This document shows, piece after piece, positions 26,441 to 36,665 of a DNA stretch of 64,000 bases; within the stretch, counting starts at the first letter, position 1; the number at the start of each line of letters is the position of its first letter. The stretch lies in assembly GCA_037893225.1 (NCBI GenBank), contig JAZGUH010000363.1, positions 372,001 to 436,000 of the forward strand, given 5' to 3'. A program made the position numbers and the translations under genes. The DNA comes from Hippasteria phrygiana (Eukaryota; Echinodermata; Asteroidea; Valvatida; Goniasteridae). The notes beneath the pieces were generated by a model that worked only from the letters and a program-made list of their open reading frames with translations, did not search any database and was not told the DNA's origin.

Positions 26441-27254
26441 TATATGGGTGTGGCACTTTTGGACAAAGAAGGAATTGTCTCTGTAAATACAACATTAATT
26501 GTGTGCCATTGTGGAGGACAGGCCTCGTGGTTTGAACATGCGATTATGAATGCGGCGCCTTTCGACAGAGAAAAAATGGACTCTGTAAATACTTAAAATT
26601 AAAAATGGAGCGTTGTGTACCATGGGGAGGACGGGCCTCCCAAATCGAACATACCATTGCGGGGGTGATACTTTCGGACAGAAAGACCTCTGCATATGAA
26701 TCATTTATTTGCCATGATGAAGGAACTTGCCTCTCCATTATTTTGCACACACCATTGTGATTTCGATACTTTCAGACAGAGAAAAAATCTTCTGAAAACG
26801 ACATTTTGTGTACCTTGGTGGAGGATGGACCACCCAATTTGGACCGCACTACTGTGAGGGTGGTATTTTCAGAGAGAGCATGGCCTTCTAATAATTAAGT
26901 TTGTATGCGCCATGGTGGAGGGCGGCCTGGGTCATCCAATTTGGACACGCTATCGTGATTTTGATATTTTCAGACAGAGAAAAAACCTCTGAAATGAAAT
27001 TTGTATGTATCTTTCTGTGTGACCTGCTTTCATATTTAAACGCACCATTCTGATTGTGATATTTAGAAGCAGAGTAAAGCCTTCTGGTAAAAAAAAAAAA
27101 AAAAAAAAAAAAATACGTGTACCATGGATAGTGGAGAACGGGCCTCCAATTCGAACACTTCATGTGATTTTGAGACAGAGAAAAGCCCCATGAAAATGGT
27201 ATTTTATGATGGATGGCGGGCCACCCAATGGTTCGCCTGTTTTGCAGTGTGGAA

Positions 27255-28430
27255 CATGCGTGCTGTCTCAAGCAGCCTGCCTAAATTCCATTGACATTTG
27301 GGTCACGGTCTTTGAGGAGACTACACCTTTATATACTGTAAATTTACTCGTTCATAAAAGGGGAAAAATCGGTTGATGTTGCAGGATTTGGTCAGATCAT
27401 CCCCAATATTTTGTACCATTCGCTTGGCGAACCGTATGGTTGTATTTTCTTTGTTCCCAGCTAAATCCCGAGTTCCTTTCCTCTCGCCGTCCGTATTCTG
27501 CTTATAGAAATGTGTGCCATCGTGTGTACTCAGAAATGATTTCTTTCTCGTGATGCCGCAGGAGTTTCCAGACGCCTCGTGTTTTCCCTATAGCTTGTTT
27601 GCAAAACATCCTCTCGATCAAACTGCAGTTCCGATTAAGACAGCGCTCCGCACCAGTTGGAACCGACCGGCCGGGAAACGTCCATTGTTAGCATTCGTCG
27701 GTTTTATCGCCGCGTTTTGTAGTCTTGGTTCCGAGACCCTTTTGTCCCCATTTTTGTTTGCTTCCGCTATAACGAAGTCGCTGTTTCTCAGCGGATCGGC
27801 TCGACAATGTATTCGATTCTAAAATCTTTGTATTACACGCTCTGAAAGAATCGATTCTACCGTTCTTTGCTCGGTTCTTTACTTCCACGAAGGTCTCGGA
27901 TATTTCTCCAAGCGGGTCTTGGCTTTTTCTTGACTTTTTCGATCATTTTCCCCCGACTTTCCGGGGGAGACCATCAGTGATTGAGTTTGACCTTGATGAA
28001 TGGATTATTCATAATTTGGCTAGCCCGCGGTCACCCTGGGTGCGGTTTTTGAGGTCGTGTTTCCGGAATTTAAAGTTCATCGCGCCGCTTTGCCCGTTGA
28101 AGGATTGCGCGATCCGCGTGACCCAGTTTGTCATGCCTGGGGAAGATATTTTTCGGGTTTGCGTGCAGGCAGACGTGTCGTTAAAATCCGCGGAGAAACT
28201 CCTGTAGTGCTGCTGGTTTGCGTTTCGCAGCTGAAGCTTATTTAGACATCAAATAAGTGTATACGAAATATTTGTGTGGCGCTTTCCAGAGACCAGTAGG
28301 GTAAGTATTTTAAAGACTCCATTCAGCATGGCAAAGAATAACGAAAAATAACTCGACGAACGGTACAGTGTTTGTGGACAAACACAGGGCTGTTTCGTTT
28401 TTGTGTAAAGTTTGGTGATTGAAATGAAAT
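27255..28430. other. Unassigned GC-richer stretch inside the large insertion
   Basis: No repeats and no recognised family are seen here. Plus-strand frames at 27,514-27,822 (102 codons), 27,977-28,207 (76 codons) and 28,057-28,245 and a minus-strand frame at 27,688-27,888 are open but show no motif. The text resembles 22.84-23.5 kb in composition, so the two could be parts of one decayed unit separated by the second satellite. That is only a guess. Confidence 0.35.
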
Positions 28431-28640
28431 TTCAAAAATAAAAAAAAATAAAAAATATTAGAAAATTAGCCGATGAAGTCATCATGACGTCGCTTCGGCT
28501 TCTGTATGCTGGTGGCAGTATCTGCCTGCCCGCCGGTTTTCATGGCGATCGGACCTATCCTGGTGCATGTTTAAAAAAAAAAAAAAAATAAAAAAAATAA
28601 CATTGTTGGTGATGTCATCATGACGTCACACATTTTCTCC
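28431..28640. repeat. A-rich duplication with TCATCATGACGTC boxes
   Basis: Two similar segments each combine an A-rich tract with GTCATCATGACGTC: boxes near 28,478 and 28,613, with A-rich tracts at 28,433-28,455 and 28,572-28,600. The second box, GTGATGTCATCATGACGTCAC, is a near-palindrome. This looks like two copies or halves of a short interspersed repeat; class not recognised. Confidence 0.4.
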
Positions 28641-28959
28641 CTTTTGGGGCGTATCTTTGAGACGTGCCAGGGCTGTAACACAGGGAATTTTCGAGGTATC
28701 TTGTTTTGTTCGCTGGATGTGTTGGGAGGATGTTGCGGTTTTGAGATTTCAAGGTTCATGGGGGTCGCGTGATGACGTTTATCGTGGCGTAAATGTTCGG
28801 CGTGCATTCTGAGCAGTTGGTCTGGGTGTCTGCCACGTTTGAAGCCAGTCGGCAGCATAAAGGTGGCCAGGGTGCCGGTTCGAAGGAGGGCGTGTGCGGG
28901 TGCTGTGGGCATTTGGCTGGGGAAAGGGAAGGAAGGAAAAGAAGCTTAGCGGGAACGGA

Positions 28960-28989
28960 GGCTGTTTCGGAAAAGTTTCCGAAACAGCC
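28960..28989. repeat. Perfect 14-bp inverted repeat (hairpin)
   Basis: GGCTGTTTCGGAAA is followed, after AG, by its exact reverse complement TTTCCGAAACAGCC. A short AAT microsatellite follows. Function unknown. Confidence 0.7.
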
Positions 28990-29955
28990 AATAATAATAA
29001 TAATAGTAATACCGAGAAGGATGATGAGTGAGCATGTGAGATATTTCTATTCTTCCGAATGTAAATTGAAAGGTATAACCTTGGTTGGCAGCTAGTGTCT
29101 TTACGTACTTACTATTCCGCCTTTCCAAATTTCCGCATCATAATTGATTTTATATTAAATTTATGTTTTCAAAGCAATAATATTCACGCACAGGAAAACA
29201 TCAGAAGAGTTTCACAAATGGTGGTGCGCGTACGCGTGACATCCAAACTTTTTATGGTTCAGTATAATCCAATGAAACATTGTCCACATAAAGAAGTATT
29301 GATTAGTGACTGCAACCACATCATTTCGGGTTTGTGGGGATGCAGAATATATCTCCACTTACACACACTTTCTAGCAAGATCACCCACAGATAGACAATA
29401 ACTCCAGATAAAAGAGAAAATGAAGATAGACCAGAAGGCAATTAATATGGAGTATTATGTTTCAGGTGGAAATTACAAATCCGCGCGCTTGAGTGAGGGC
29501 AGCCATGAGATTACCCGACGATATGTACATGCATGATTGTACACTGCATGAGTTAGGACACTGGTGTGGAACGAACTGAGGTGTTCAATTAAAATAAAAG
29601 AGTGTACATTTATGGAGATCAGCCAGTTTGTATATAGGCCTAAGTAAAAGTATTATACATTTTGGTTTTCTTCATTGCCACACGTAATAGAGTAGGCCTA
29701 TACTGTTTCCAGTTTCTTTGTTCACTTTGAAAATGTGTCCGGGTTTGCCTGTGGTCAGTTTTCATTGTGGATTGTTTGACGAATTTTAAGTTCAGAAGTC
29801 GTATCACTCATTGAGTGATCCCCACAATGTCGCTTCCTAGGTTGTATGGTAAAAATGGGTGTGGCCCCTGGCCATACGGCATTCTGGGTTTATGACTTCT
29901 GGCTAGCGCTAACCCGAGCAAGGATACTGACAATTTGGGAGACCGCTGGCATGGG
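28990..29955. other. No recognisable gene or element
   Basis: AT-rich sequence with only short open frames. Features seen are a small palindrome ATCACTCATTGAGTGAT near 29,804 and a possible hairpin between TTGTATGG and CCATACGG near 29,843-29,880. The missing N-terminal exons of the Myb-like gene at 30.5 kb would be expected here or further left, but I could not find them. Confidence 0.4.
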
Positions 29956-29992
29956 GCGGGATGGCTCAGTTGGTAGCGCGGCCTGTACGGTA
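29956..29992 (+). other. tRNA-like box A fragment (probable truncated SINE head)
   Basis: GGGATGGCTCAGTTGGTAGC matches the 5' half of a tRNA, including the RNA polymerase III box A (TGGCTCAGTTGG). No box B (GGTTCGANTCC) follows; the text runs into a cytosine tract at about 29,996. It is therefore a 5' fragment of a tRNA-derived SINE or a broken tRNA pseudogene rather than a working tRNA gene. Confidence 0.5.
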
Positions 29993-30294
29993 GCTCCCCC
30001 CCCCCTAAAAAGATTTTAAAAAGAGGTGCAAAGTCTTATTGCTTAACCCTAACCCCCAAGGGGTATTATCTAGGGCTAGGCACCCAGATGCAACAGAATG
30101 CACCAGGCACACACCCGATTTCCTAGTTATGTAGCTTCATGCCAAACCTGTTAATTTTTTTTTCTCAAACATGTCAAATACTAGGCGTCGTGGGGGGGGG
30201 GGGTGCTCCCCCCCTAAAAAGATTTTAAAAAGAGGTGCAAAGTCTTATTGCTTAACCCTAACCCCCAAGGGGTATTATCTAGGGCTAGGCACCC
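29993..30294. repeat. Direct duplication of a roughly 90-bp segment
   Basis: Positions 29,993-30,085 and 30,205-30,294 are nearly identical. Both begin GCTCCCCCC, pass through TAAAAAGATTTTAAAAAGAG, and end TCTAGGGCTAGGCACCC. They differ mainly in the length of the C-run. The first copy abuts the tRNA-like fragment. Confidence 0.9.
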
Positions 30295-30491
30295 GCATAA
30301 AATTCATGTTTTTATTGAATTTTCCCCTCTTTTATTCAATTGAGGGAGTGGGGGAATGTGTGCACTATCCAGCTATCCAGAGCACCTGAGATGAAATGGT
30401 AGGAACTAAAAAATTTAGAATTTTACAATCTATAAAAAGCAACATTTTTCTGTCTTGATTTATTATCCTTTTACTGTGTTCATCAATTTAG

Positions 30492-31420
30492 GAGGAGGTG
30501 AACGACCAAAAAGGGATGATCTCCTGGAGGAGGTGCTGGAGGTTTTGGCACCAGCATCCAAAGACGGAGTCGTTGGACGAGGGGAGGGAGAATCCATCCC
30601 TAATGCAGGTGGAGTTATTTGTATATTTATCTTCAAGCAAACTTGAATCCTCCGTGTGTTGTGCTGCATAAACCATTGGTAATTCAAAAGCTGCATGTTT
30701 GCGTCCCATGTGGATCGTCACGTCCGTTTCGACACACCCTTGTTACGTTTTCCAGAACGCACCAGCAACTTGTCATGGATCTTTTTCTTTGGATGCAAAT
30801 AAAATCGACAAATCTGACTGTTATCGATGCATGCGTTTACGTGGTACGTTTCATTTCACGCACAGCGCCGTGCACGCTTGTTCCATCTGTACTGCACGTT
30901 AAGTTTGCTTGAAGATAAATTAGTTATCCCACTCACGCTTGTGGAACACAGAATAATGTAGTGCATCCGAGTCCCATATACCTTCGGCCTCGTGTGCAGC
31001 GTATTCTTATTCTATTCAATCAATTGCTAATTTGTCTTGTTCACAGCATCTACCACTCAAGAAGATGACGAGGCTGACGATGATGATGAGGTCGATGATG
31101 ATGATGATACATTGAACACCTCAGCAGCTGAAGCTGAAATATTCGAAGCTGTCACACCGTCAGCATCATCATCGTCATCGAGGGCTGCTTTGCCCATACA
31201 TACTGCAACACGCCGGACATCTTCATGTAAATCCTATGTATCTAATAGGGAAATTTATGACCTGGAAAAAGAACGTTTGGAAATCGAGAAAGAAAGACTA
31301 CAAATTCAGAGGCAACATTTGCAAGTTGCACAGGAATTGAATGTGAACTTGCAAATGATAATTGCCATCGCTTGCCAGCAGCACAGAATTGCAGTGGTCC
31401 CTGATGAGAGCTCTTCTTAA
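30492..31420 (+). CDS. Myb/SANT-like Harbinger accessory protein, C-terminal two exons (5' partial)
   Basis: In PIF/Harbinger elements a Myb/SANT-like partner protein binds the element ends and works with the transposase. Here two exons fit together in phase. Exon 1 is 30,492-30,608 (acceptor TTTAG, donor GTGGAG) and exon 2 is 31,047-31,420 (acceptor CACAG). The first encodes the GGGERPK...LLEEVLEVLAP segment that usually follows the SANT domain. The second encodes an acidic run (EDDEADDDDEVDDDDD), a serine-rich linker, and a charged coiled coil (LEKERLEIEKERLQIQRQ) near the C-terminus. The N-terminal SANT domain is not found upstream, where duplicated and SINE-like debris lies, so the gene is probably truncated. 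It converges on the transposase gene at 33.3-35.7 kb. Family assignment rests on the GGG motif, the coiled coil and the neighbour. Confidence 0.62.
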
Positions 31421-31480
31421 AAGTACGGATTTCCAAACATTCTTTTTCTATGTCATAAGGTTCCCTATAATTTTAAAATA

Positions 31481-32113
31481 TAGGGTGGGTTGAAAAGAAA
31501 GTGACCAAATTTAAAAAAAAATATTTTAGAAAATACATGTATGTGGCTGGCTCCATTAACAATAACACAGGGATAAAGTACATGTTATTGACTAGTAACT
31601 GTGAGATTTTCCCAGAATTTAGTACTCTATTCCGGAGTTCTGTTTTTATGAAAAGATCACAACATTCAGCTTTTCACCACTGATTGTTTACCGTTCTACA
31701 AGCTGATGAATACCCATTACATATTGGGACATTATCCAACTTCCCCGAATGAACGAAAAGTTGCAAAGGACAACAAAACAAAAATAGCCATGAATATTTC
31801 ATTTTCAGGAAAATGAGTTGACTTGTTACTCATATTCAAAGCACAAAATCTGAATACTCACTTGTCCATGAATGCCTGTGTGCAATCTGTAATTCTCACT
31901 CGGCTTAATAGCCATGGACAGCTTTTTAATAAAAAGCTCTTTCAGTAAACATTGCATAACTTGTTATGGCATGGATCAAGGCCCTCATAACTATTTTCAG
32001 ATGAGAGCAAGAACATGATCTTTTAAGACGTACTTCATTAGTGTGTCAAATTGGATTGTTTTTTAAAGAAAAAAAAACATTAATCTGGGTCACTTTCTTT
32101 TTGACTCACCCTG
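31481..32113. mobile_element. Mariner-like MITE (633 bp)
   Basis: The left end TAGGGTGGGTTGAAAAGAAA (continuing GTGACC) faces an inverted right end GGGTCACTTTC...CACCCTG (32,087-32,113). The ends agree at about 23 of 28 positions. TA lies on both sides (31,479-31,480 and 32,114-32,115), the target duplication of Tc1/mariner elements, and CAGGGTGAGTCAAAAAG-type ends are common in that group. The interior has no transposase frame. It lies just past the stop codon of the Myb-like gene. Confidence 0.75.
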
Positions 32114-33339
32114 TATAATTTAAGTTCACACAGTTATAGTTTTGTCCTTCATGAAAATATATAGAAAGATAGTATGCATCTTTCACACATTTCAATTTTC
32201 AGACTTTTTAATTGACAATGTCATCCATGCAGCCGATTTCATGTAACTTTATGCAATGACATAAAGTACACTCAAGGCCACAATTTATTGTATAAGTTGC
32301 ACAACATTTCAGTCATGACAATTTCAAGAAAGTTTCTTGGAGCCAGAACATGATCAACTTTGTAGATCACCAAGTACAACAGGAAAAACAATAACAAACA
32401 CTGATTGGTATAGTTCATTACCACCTTTTATTGTCTGCAACTCTACAAAAAAGGGGGTGTCGTTACACATCAAATTCTCGTTATCCCTAACAGTCCTGTA
32501 TATTCCAAATTTCAATACGATTTTTCACACCACCTTGGGAGTTAGGGTTAAATTAACTTTACACAAAATTAATCAATCACTAAAATGTACACTGCCACCT
32601 CCATCCGCCATTAGGGCTATTTACAAAACTAAGAATGATTTTTATATTCATCTTTGGGGTCGTATGATTTAAGGCTTGTAATTTAGCGCAGGTACTTACG
32701 TGATAAATTCTAAGTTGCACTTGACTAAATATTGAAATATTTAGTCTGAAAATGTATGAAATGTCTGAAAGATGCATATCTTGTACACTAATAATGTCTT
32801 TTCTTGGATTAAAAAGGTCTCATTTTACACAAAAGTACATGTATAAAAATCCTGGCTCATCATTTTAGAAACAGTTGCAGAATGTTTGATATAGTTAGAA
32901 ATTTATGCATTGCTACATGTAAGTACATGTAACAGATCAAGATTCAGCAAAAAAAATATTGAGAAAATGCACCCTCCAAAATAAATTTGCACTTTACTGC
33001 CATACATCCTCAATCCCCGAAATACTCCAAAAGCCCCTTTGTGGGCATAGGACGATTAAATGGTGTACGTGTATGCATACCTTCATTCTTGATGTTTTAC
33101 AAAAAGAATTATTTTACCTGGTATACGGTCAAGTACATTGCTCATTTGGGGACTTTTAAGTAAATGTATTTACATTTGCTTTGCATTGCTCTGGGCCCTT
33201 GGTGACCTTGGTGACCATCTAATCCTGCTGACATCTACTTTTTTTTTTAGATTTCGACTTTCCATTTCTGTGACACTAAAACCTGCAAATGCAAGTACAT
33301 TTGTACATTGTAATATTTAGGCATTGCTAAAGTGCTGAA
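32114..33339. other. No recognisable gene; space between convergent Harbinger genes
   Basis: AT-rich sequence with short open frames only. It presumably holds the 3' untranslated regions of the convergent Myb-like and transposase genes. No terminal repeats or RNA genes seen. Confidence 0.5.
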
Positions 33340-35692
33340 TTACAAGCTGATCTCTGTAAAAGCGACCATCATGGACAGGACCATTATATGGGGGACTTGA
33401 ACTTCATCCTCCTCAACTTGGTCATCTATTTCTGGCTCTCCAAACTCCTTAGCCTTGTTATGGAGAACGGTGCAAGCAAGGATAACGGTGCTTGCCCTTC
33501 TTGGACTTATCCTTAACCCAACTGCCAAACAGGGGAAGCGCCTTTTAATTTGGCCAAAAACCTGCTCAATTATCACCCTGGTTCGTTTTAGACTGGCATT
33601 GAATCGCCGCTCCCCTCTGGTGTGTGGGTCGTGGTAGGGTGTCATCAACCAAGGGCGTAGGGCATACCCAGTATCCCCCACTAGCAATCCTTCAAGTCTG
33701 TGATAGAAACAAAATGGTTGTTGCAAATTACACATGTACTTTGAACCTTAAGACACATTTTTTGTTCTTCAATGTAATTCAATAACGTACATGTTTTGTA
33801 GGTCTCCTCTACTTTAGTGTTGTCAAAGGAGGGTGTATTTAGAATGGGGGGGTTAAATTTTATTCTTTAGCCAAACGTGCTTCTCCTAACCTGACCCATT
33901 CTACCATAGTAGGGTTGGAAATTGCTCAAGTTCATGTACATGAATGCAATTAACATGGATAGTATTAAAGGTTTCTACATTCTGATACAAACCTTCCATT
34001 TTCAAACATGTCTCCAACGACACTGGCATGTAGTATGGCACTATCGTGGGTGCTCCCAGGCCATCTGGCAACCACATTTTTTATTTTGTAGTTGGCATTG
34101 CAAATCATTTGCACATTGAGGCTGTGAAAGCCTTTGCGATTGACGAACACATACTCGTCGTCTCCCATAGGTGACCCGTACAGGCGAATATGCGTGCAGT
34201 CAACGGCACCGACAACCCCATGGGAAAAAAAACATACTTGTGCAATGCAAATTACAATATTGCAATTAACCTGACATTTAGTTGTATTTTGTACGGGCTT
34301 GCTATTAAAAGCTACACATATTTGATAAAGATAGATAACATGGTAATTGAAGTGACCAAAAGCAAAAAAGATTGTGGTACCTACATGTAGGTAAAACTGT
34401 TCTTGCATATTGTCCTGTGTTTTAAGTTTGACTGAAACAAGGAAGTTATAGAGTATGTTACCTGGGAAACCTGCCTTCACAAAGAAATCATGCTTTGTTT
34501 GTGTCAGCTCTCTTGCAGTGACAGGACATTTTACAGTGTCATTCACTGTGTTGGCAAGTGCCCCCGATACTCTGTGCAGTATTCTACAAGCTGATGACAC
34601 CGATACATCATGTAGGTCTCCCTGCATTGAATAGAACGATCCTGTCGCATAGAATCTCAATGCTGCTAACACCTGATGAATTGGCGATATTGGATTACTC
34701 CTCTGTAAATAATGCAAAATGTAAGATGGACCTATTAATTTAGAAACGTTTAAAAACTAAGATCCTAATGTATACAATGTACAGTATGTATACACCCAGT
34801 ATTAAAATTTGCATTTAAATACATGTTTTCTTTATATTTATTTTCTTTCTTTAATGCAATTTTATTTCTCCTTGTTTTCCCCCTTGTGAACAATTTATGT
34901 AAATATACATGTACAGACATATTATTAGAAATAAAATACAGAAAAAATGCCATTTTTGTTCGTGTTTATTGTACGTGTATATATTGTATTGAAAACAAAC
35001 TTTTGTTTGAGCGTTTGATTTGATTGTTCTTCAAGTTTCCAACTCCCACTCTACCGGTGAACTGGCTAACTTATCTATATTTTGAGAATTTGCTTGAACC
35101 CCCAACAAGCCCCGTCCCTAACCCTACCCACCCGTATTTATATGGACCTTTTAGAAATCAGCTTAAGGAAAAAGTAGGCCCCCAACTAATGGGACTATCA
35201 TTTAAATTTTGGTGTTATGCTTCAGAAACATTTAACCAGTTGAAGCCAAAGGTTAAAATATTCACATTTGGATTATTTCTCTCTGATTCAGACTTTAGAG
35301 CCGAAGTCGAAGTCAAGGTTTCTGAAAAAGAACGACGTTTTCCCATCGATCTCCCGTCACATGGGGGCGCTATTCAACCTTTTGTGACAAAACGTGTTCG
35401 AATGAATTTAACTAAATAATAATTGCAATAGGCCTAGATTTGAGGAAATGGTTACTAACATTAGTTAATTTAACCATAACTCAATATTACTACGGAAAAT
35501 TACCCGTGTAGGGCGCTTCAAAACCTGTCGCAGATCTTCAACAATTCTGAAAATCCCCTCCCGAGAGAACCTATAGCGCCCTCTCACTTCTTCGTCTACG
35601 AGATTATCTAAAGGATTTGTCCTGTCTCGAAATAATCTTTCTCGCCGAAGTGCTCTTCGGTCTTCACGTTGGGCAAGCAGCATCAACGCCAT
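33340..35692 (-). CDS. PIF/Harbinger (DDE_Tnp_4, HARBI1-like) transposase, four exons
   Basis: This DDE transposase would cut and paste Harbinger elements in the nucleus. The four exons are 35,692-35,504, 34,702-34,462, 34,236-33,993 and 33,697-33,340, with donors GTAATT, GTAACA and GTTTGT and compatible phases, for 343 residues in total. The N-terminal part carries the family text FRDRTNPLD and RYRFSREGI (residues 21-46), then VLAALRFYATGSF. The catalytic residues are D156 (GAVDCTH), D208 (WPGSTHD) and E269 (VIIEQVFGQIKRRF), preceded by VGDTGYALRPWLMTPY. Length and order are normal for the family. The start ATG at 35,692 is chosen because MALMLLAQ begins the conserved part; the frame is open 20 codons further upstream. 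The acceptor of exon 3 (CAAG, 34,237) adds about seven residues that relatives lack, so that junction is uncertain. Confidence 0.88.
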
Positions 35693-35699
35693 TTTTAGG

Positions 35700-35910
35700 A
35701 CACATAGCAACGACTTACGCCACCTAAAGTCATGGCGTAAGTTACGCCACATTTTATAGCGTAAATCAGTGAGTTACGCCATATCCCGATACTGCGTAAC
35801 TTTCGTGAAATCCGTCCTAAAGTTATTGCGCAACTTACGCAATAAGATGTGGCGCAAGTGGACTTACGCCATAAAGTAAAGTTTCGTGAAATCGGCTGCT
35901 GGCCATGATG
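35700..35910. promoter_or_regulatory. Harbinger subterminal region with repeated ACTTACGCC boxes
   Basis: Just upstream of the transposase start, the word CTTACGCC or its inverse GGCGTAAG recurs near 35,715, 35,733, 35,740, 35,774, 35,840, 35,858 and 35,869, together with TTTCGTGAAAT twice (35,801 and 35,881). Dense motifs on both strands next to a Harbinger gene are the expected form of the subterminal binding sites of its Myb-like partner and promoter. The exact terminal inverted repeat was not identified. Confidence 0.5.
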
Positions 35911-36598
35911 ACTGGCTGCCAAAAAAAAAAAAAAAAAAAACCAAGCCGGCATACATGTTGGTACAGGTGATTTAACAAAACTGGCAAAAACTCATCTTTT
36001 ATGAAAAGGTAATTAGAAAAATTGAGACATGTTTTATTCATTCATTTCATTCGCATTGGCTGGTTGGAATCCTGGATTGAAGGGTGCGCCTGCAGGTGAG
36101 TTGTCATTGTCGGGAGCGTCCGTATCAAGGACAAACCTGAGAAACTCCAAGTTATTCAACCTTTAGGAGCGCCAAGCCGTTATTTTGTATAGCCATGTAT
36201 CATGCTGACGTATATGTATCCACAGGGTGCATGTGGGGTTTGTGTGGTAATGTTTGTTTGTCTCGGATTTTGCGCGTTCCATGTGGAACTGTGGTTGATG
36301 TGGTTGGACGATGATTCGCAGGCTGCGTTGACACGATTCAGGTGCGCTTCGACCGCGATAGGTCGAATCTTTCCGCGCACATGCTGCATCTTGGTTACAA
36401 GGTGGTGCAATTTGTTAGCAGGGCGCGTTCGCAGTGAGCTGATGGCCCTGTTTGCGCATGCTTCAAGTACATATCCCGCATTACCGGATGAGGTAAGGGT
36501 TAGGTAAGGGTGAGGTACGGGTGAGGTATGGGTGGTATTTAGGGGGTCTAACAGCCAGGGAAAGGGAGTGGCTAAGCTATCTTGGTTCGGAGCGAAGA
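35911..36598. other. Unassigned end of the large insertion
   Basis: Contains a run of about 20 A (35,921-35,940) and a short tandem repeat of GGTAAGGGTK/GGTACGGGTG-like 10-mers at 36,493-36,536. A minus-strand open frame at 36,180-36,644 resembles no known family. No gene is called. Confidence 0.4.
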
Positions 36599-36665
36599 AT
36601 CTCTCGCCCATATCTAAACCTCGTAGACTCTGGAGCCCGAACAAAGCGGTGGTGCAAATAGAGTA

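Larger units (their letters stand above)
23575..27250. repeat. Second tandem repeat family (about 78-109 bp units), degenerate
   Basis: Repeated text follows the order CATTCTGAGTGTGATATT, GACAGAGAAAAACCCTCTG, AAATGACATTTTTATG, TACCTTGCTGGAGGACGG, then a spacer. The first copies are at 23,580-23,760, and regular arrays lie at 24,740-25,690 and 25,860-26,440. Degenerate copies continue to about 27,230. A gap from 23,770 to 24,730 holds no clear copies. A run of about 25 A sits near 27,090. The many open frames through this block are by-products of the repeats. Confidence 0.85.
22778..36661. mobile_element. 13.9-kb insertion with terminal repeats, splitting the satellite array
   Basis: The segment begins CTATTTGCACTGCCGC and ends with GCGGTGGTGCAAATAG, which is inverted CTATTTGCACCACCGC: 14 of 16 terminal bases agree. 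Its first 60 bp (22,778-22,837) are identical to 36,666-36,725. Its last 63 bp (about 36,599-36,661) match 37,197-37,259 with two differences. It is thus the large member of a pair with the 594-bp element next to it. The flanking 4-mers are AGAA on the left and AGTA on the right, consistent with a 4-bp target duplication carrying one change. The satellite text GGGTTTTAGAA on the left continues as CTAATTGTTCTGC to the right of the pair. The interior contains other repeats and a nested Harbinger. Superfamily unknown. Confidence 0.72.

Noticed and set aside
25285..26495. Open frames of up to 312 codons in the second satellite
   Set aside because: They consist of repeated peptide units from the tandem repeat, with equally long frames overlapping in other phases.
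29956..29992. Functional tRNA gene
   Set aside because: Only the 5' half with box A is present; no anticodon arm, box B or acceptor pairing follows.
36180..36644. Minus-strand 154-codon frame as a gene
   Set aside because: No family resemblance; it overlaps the repeated right end of the insertion.
22778..36661. Helitron interpretation of the 13.9-kb element
   Set aside because: The 5' end does not start with TC, the 3' end does not finish in CTRR with a nearby hairpin, and both ends are inverted copies.
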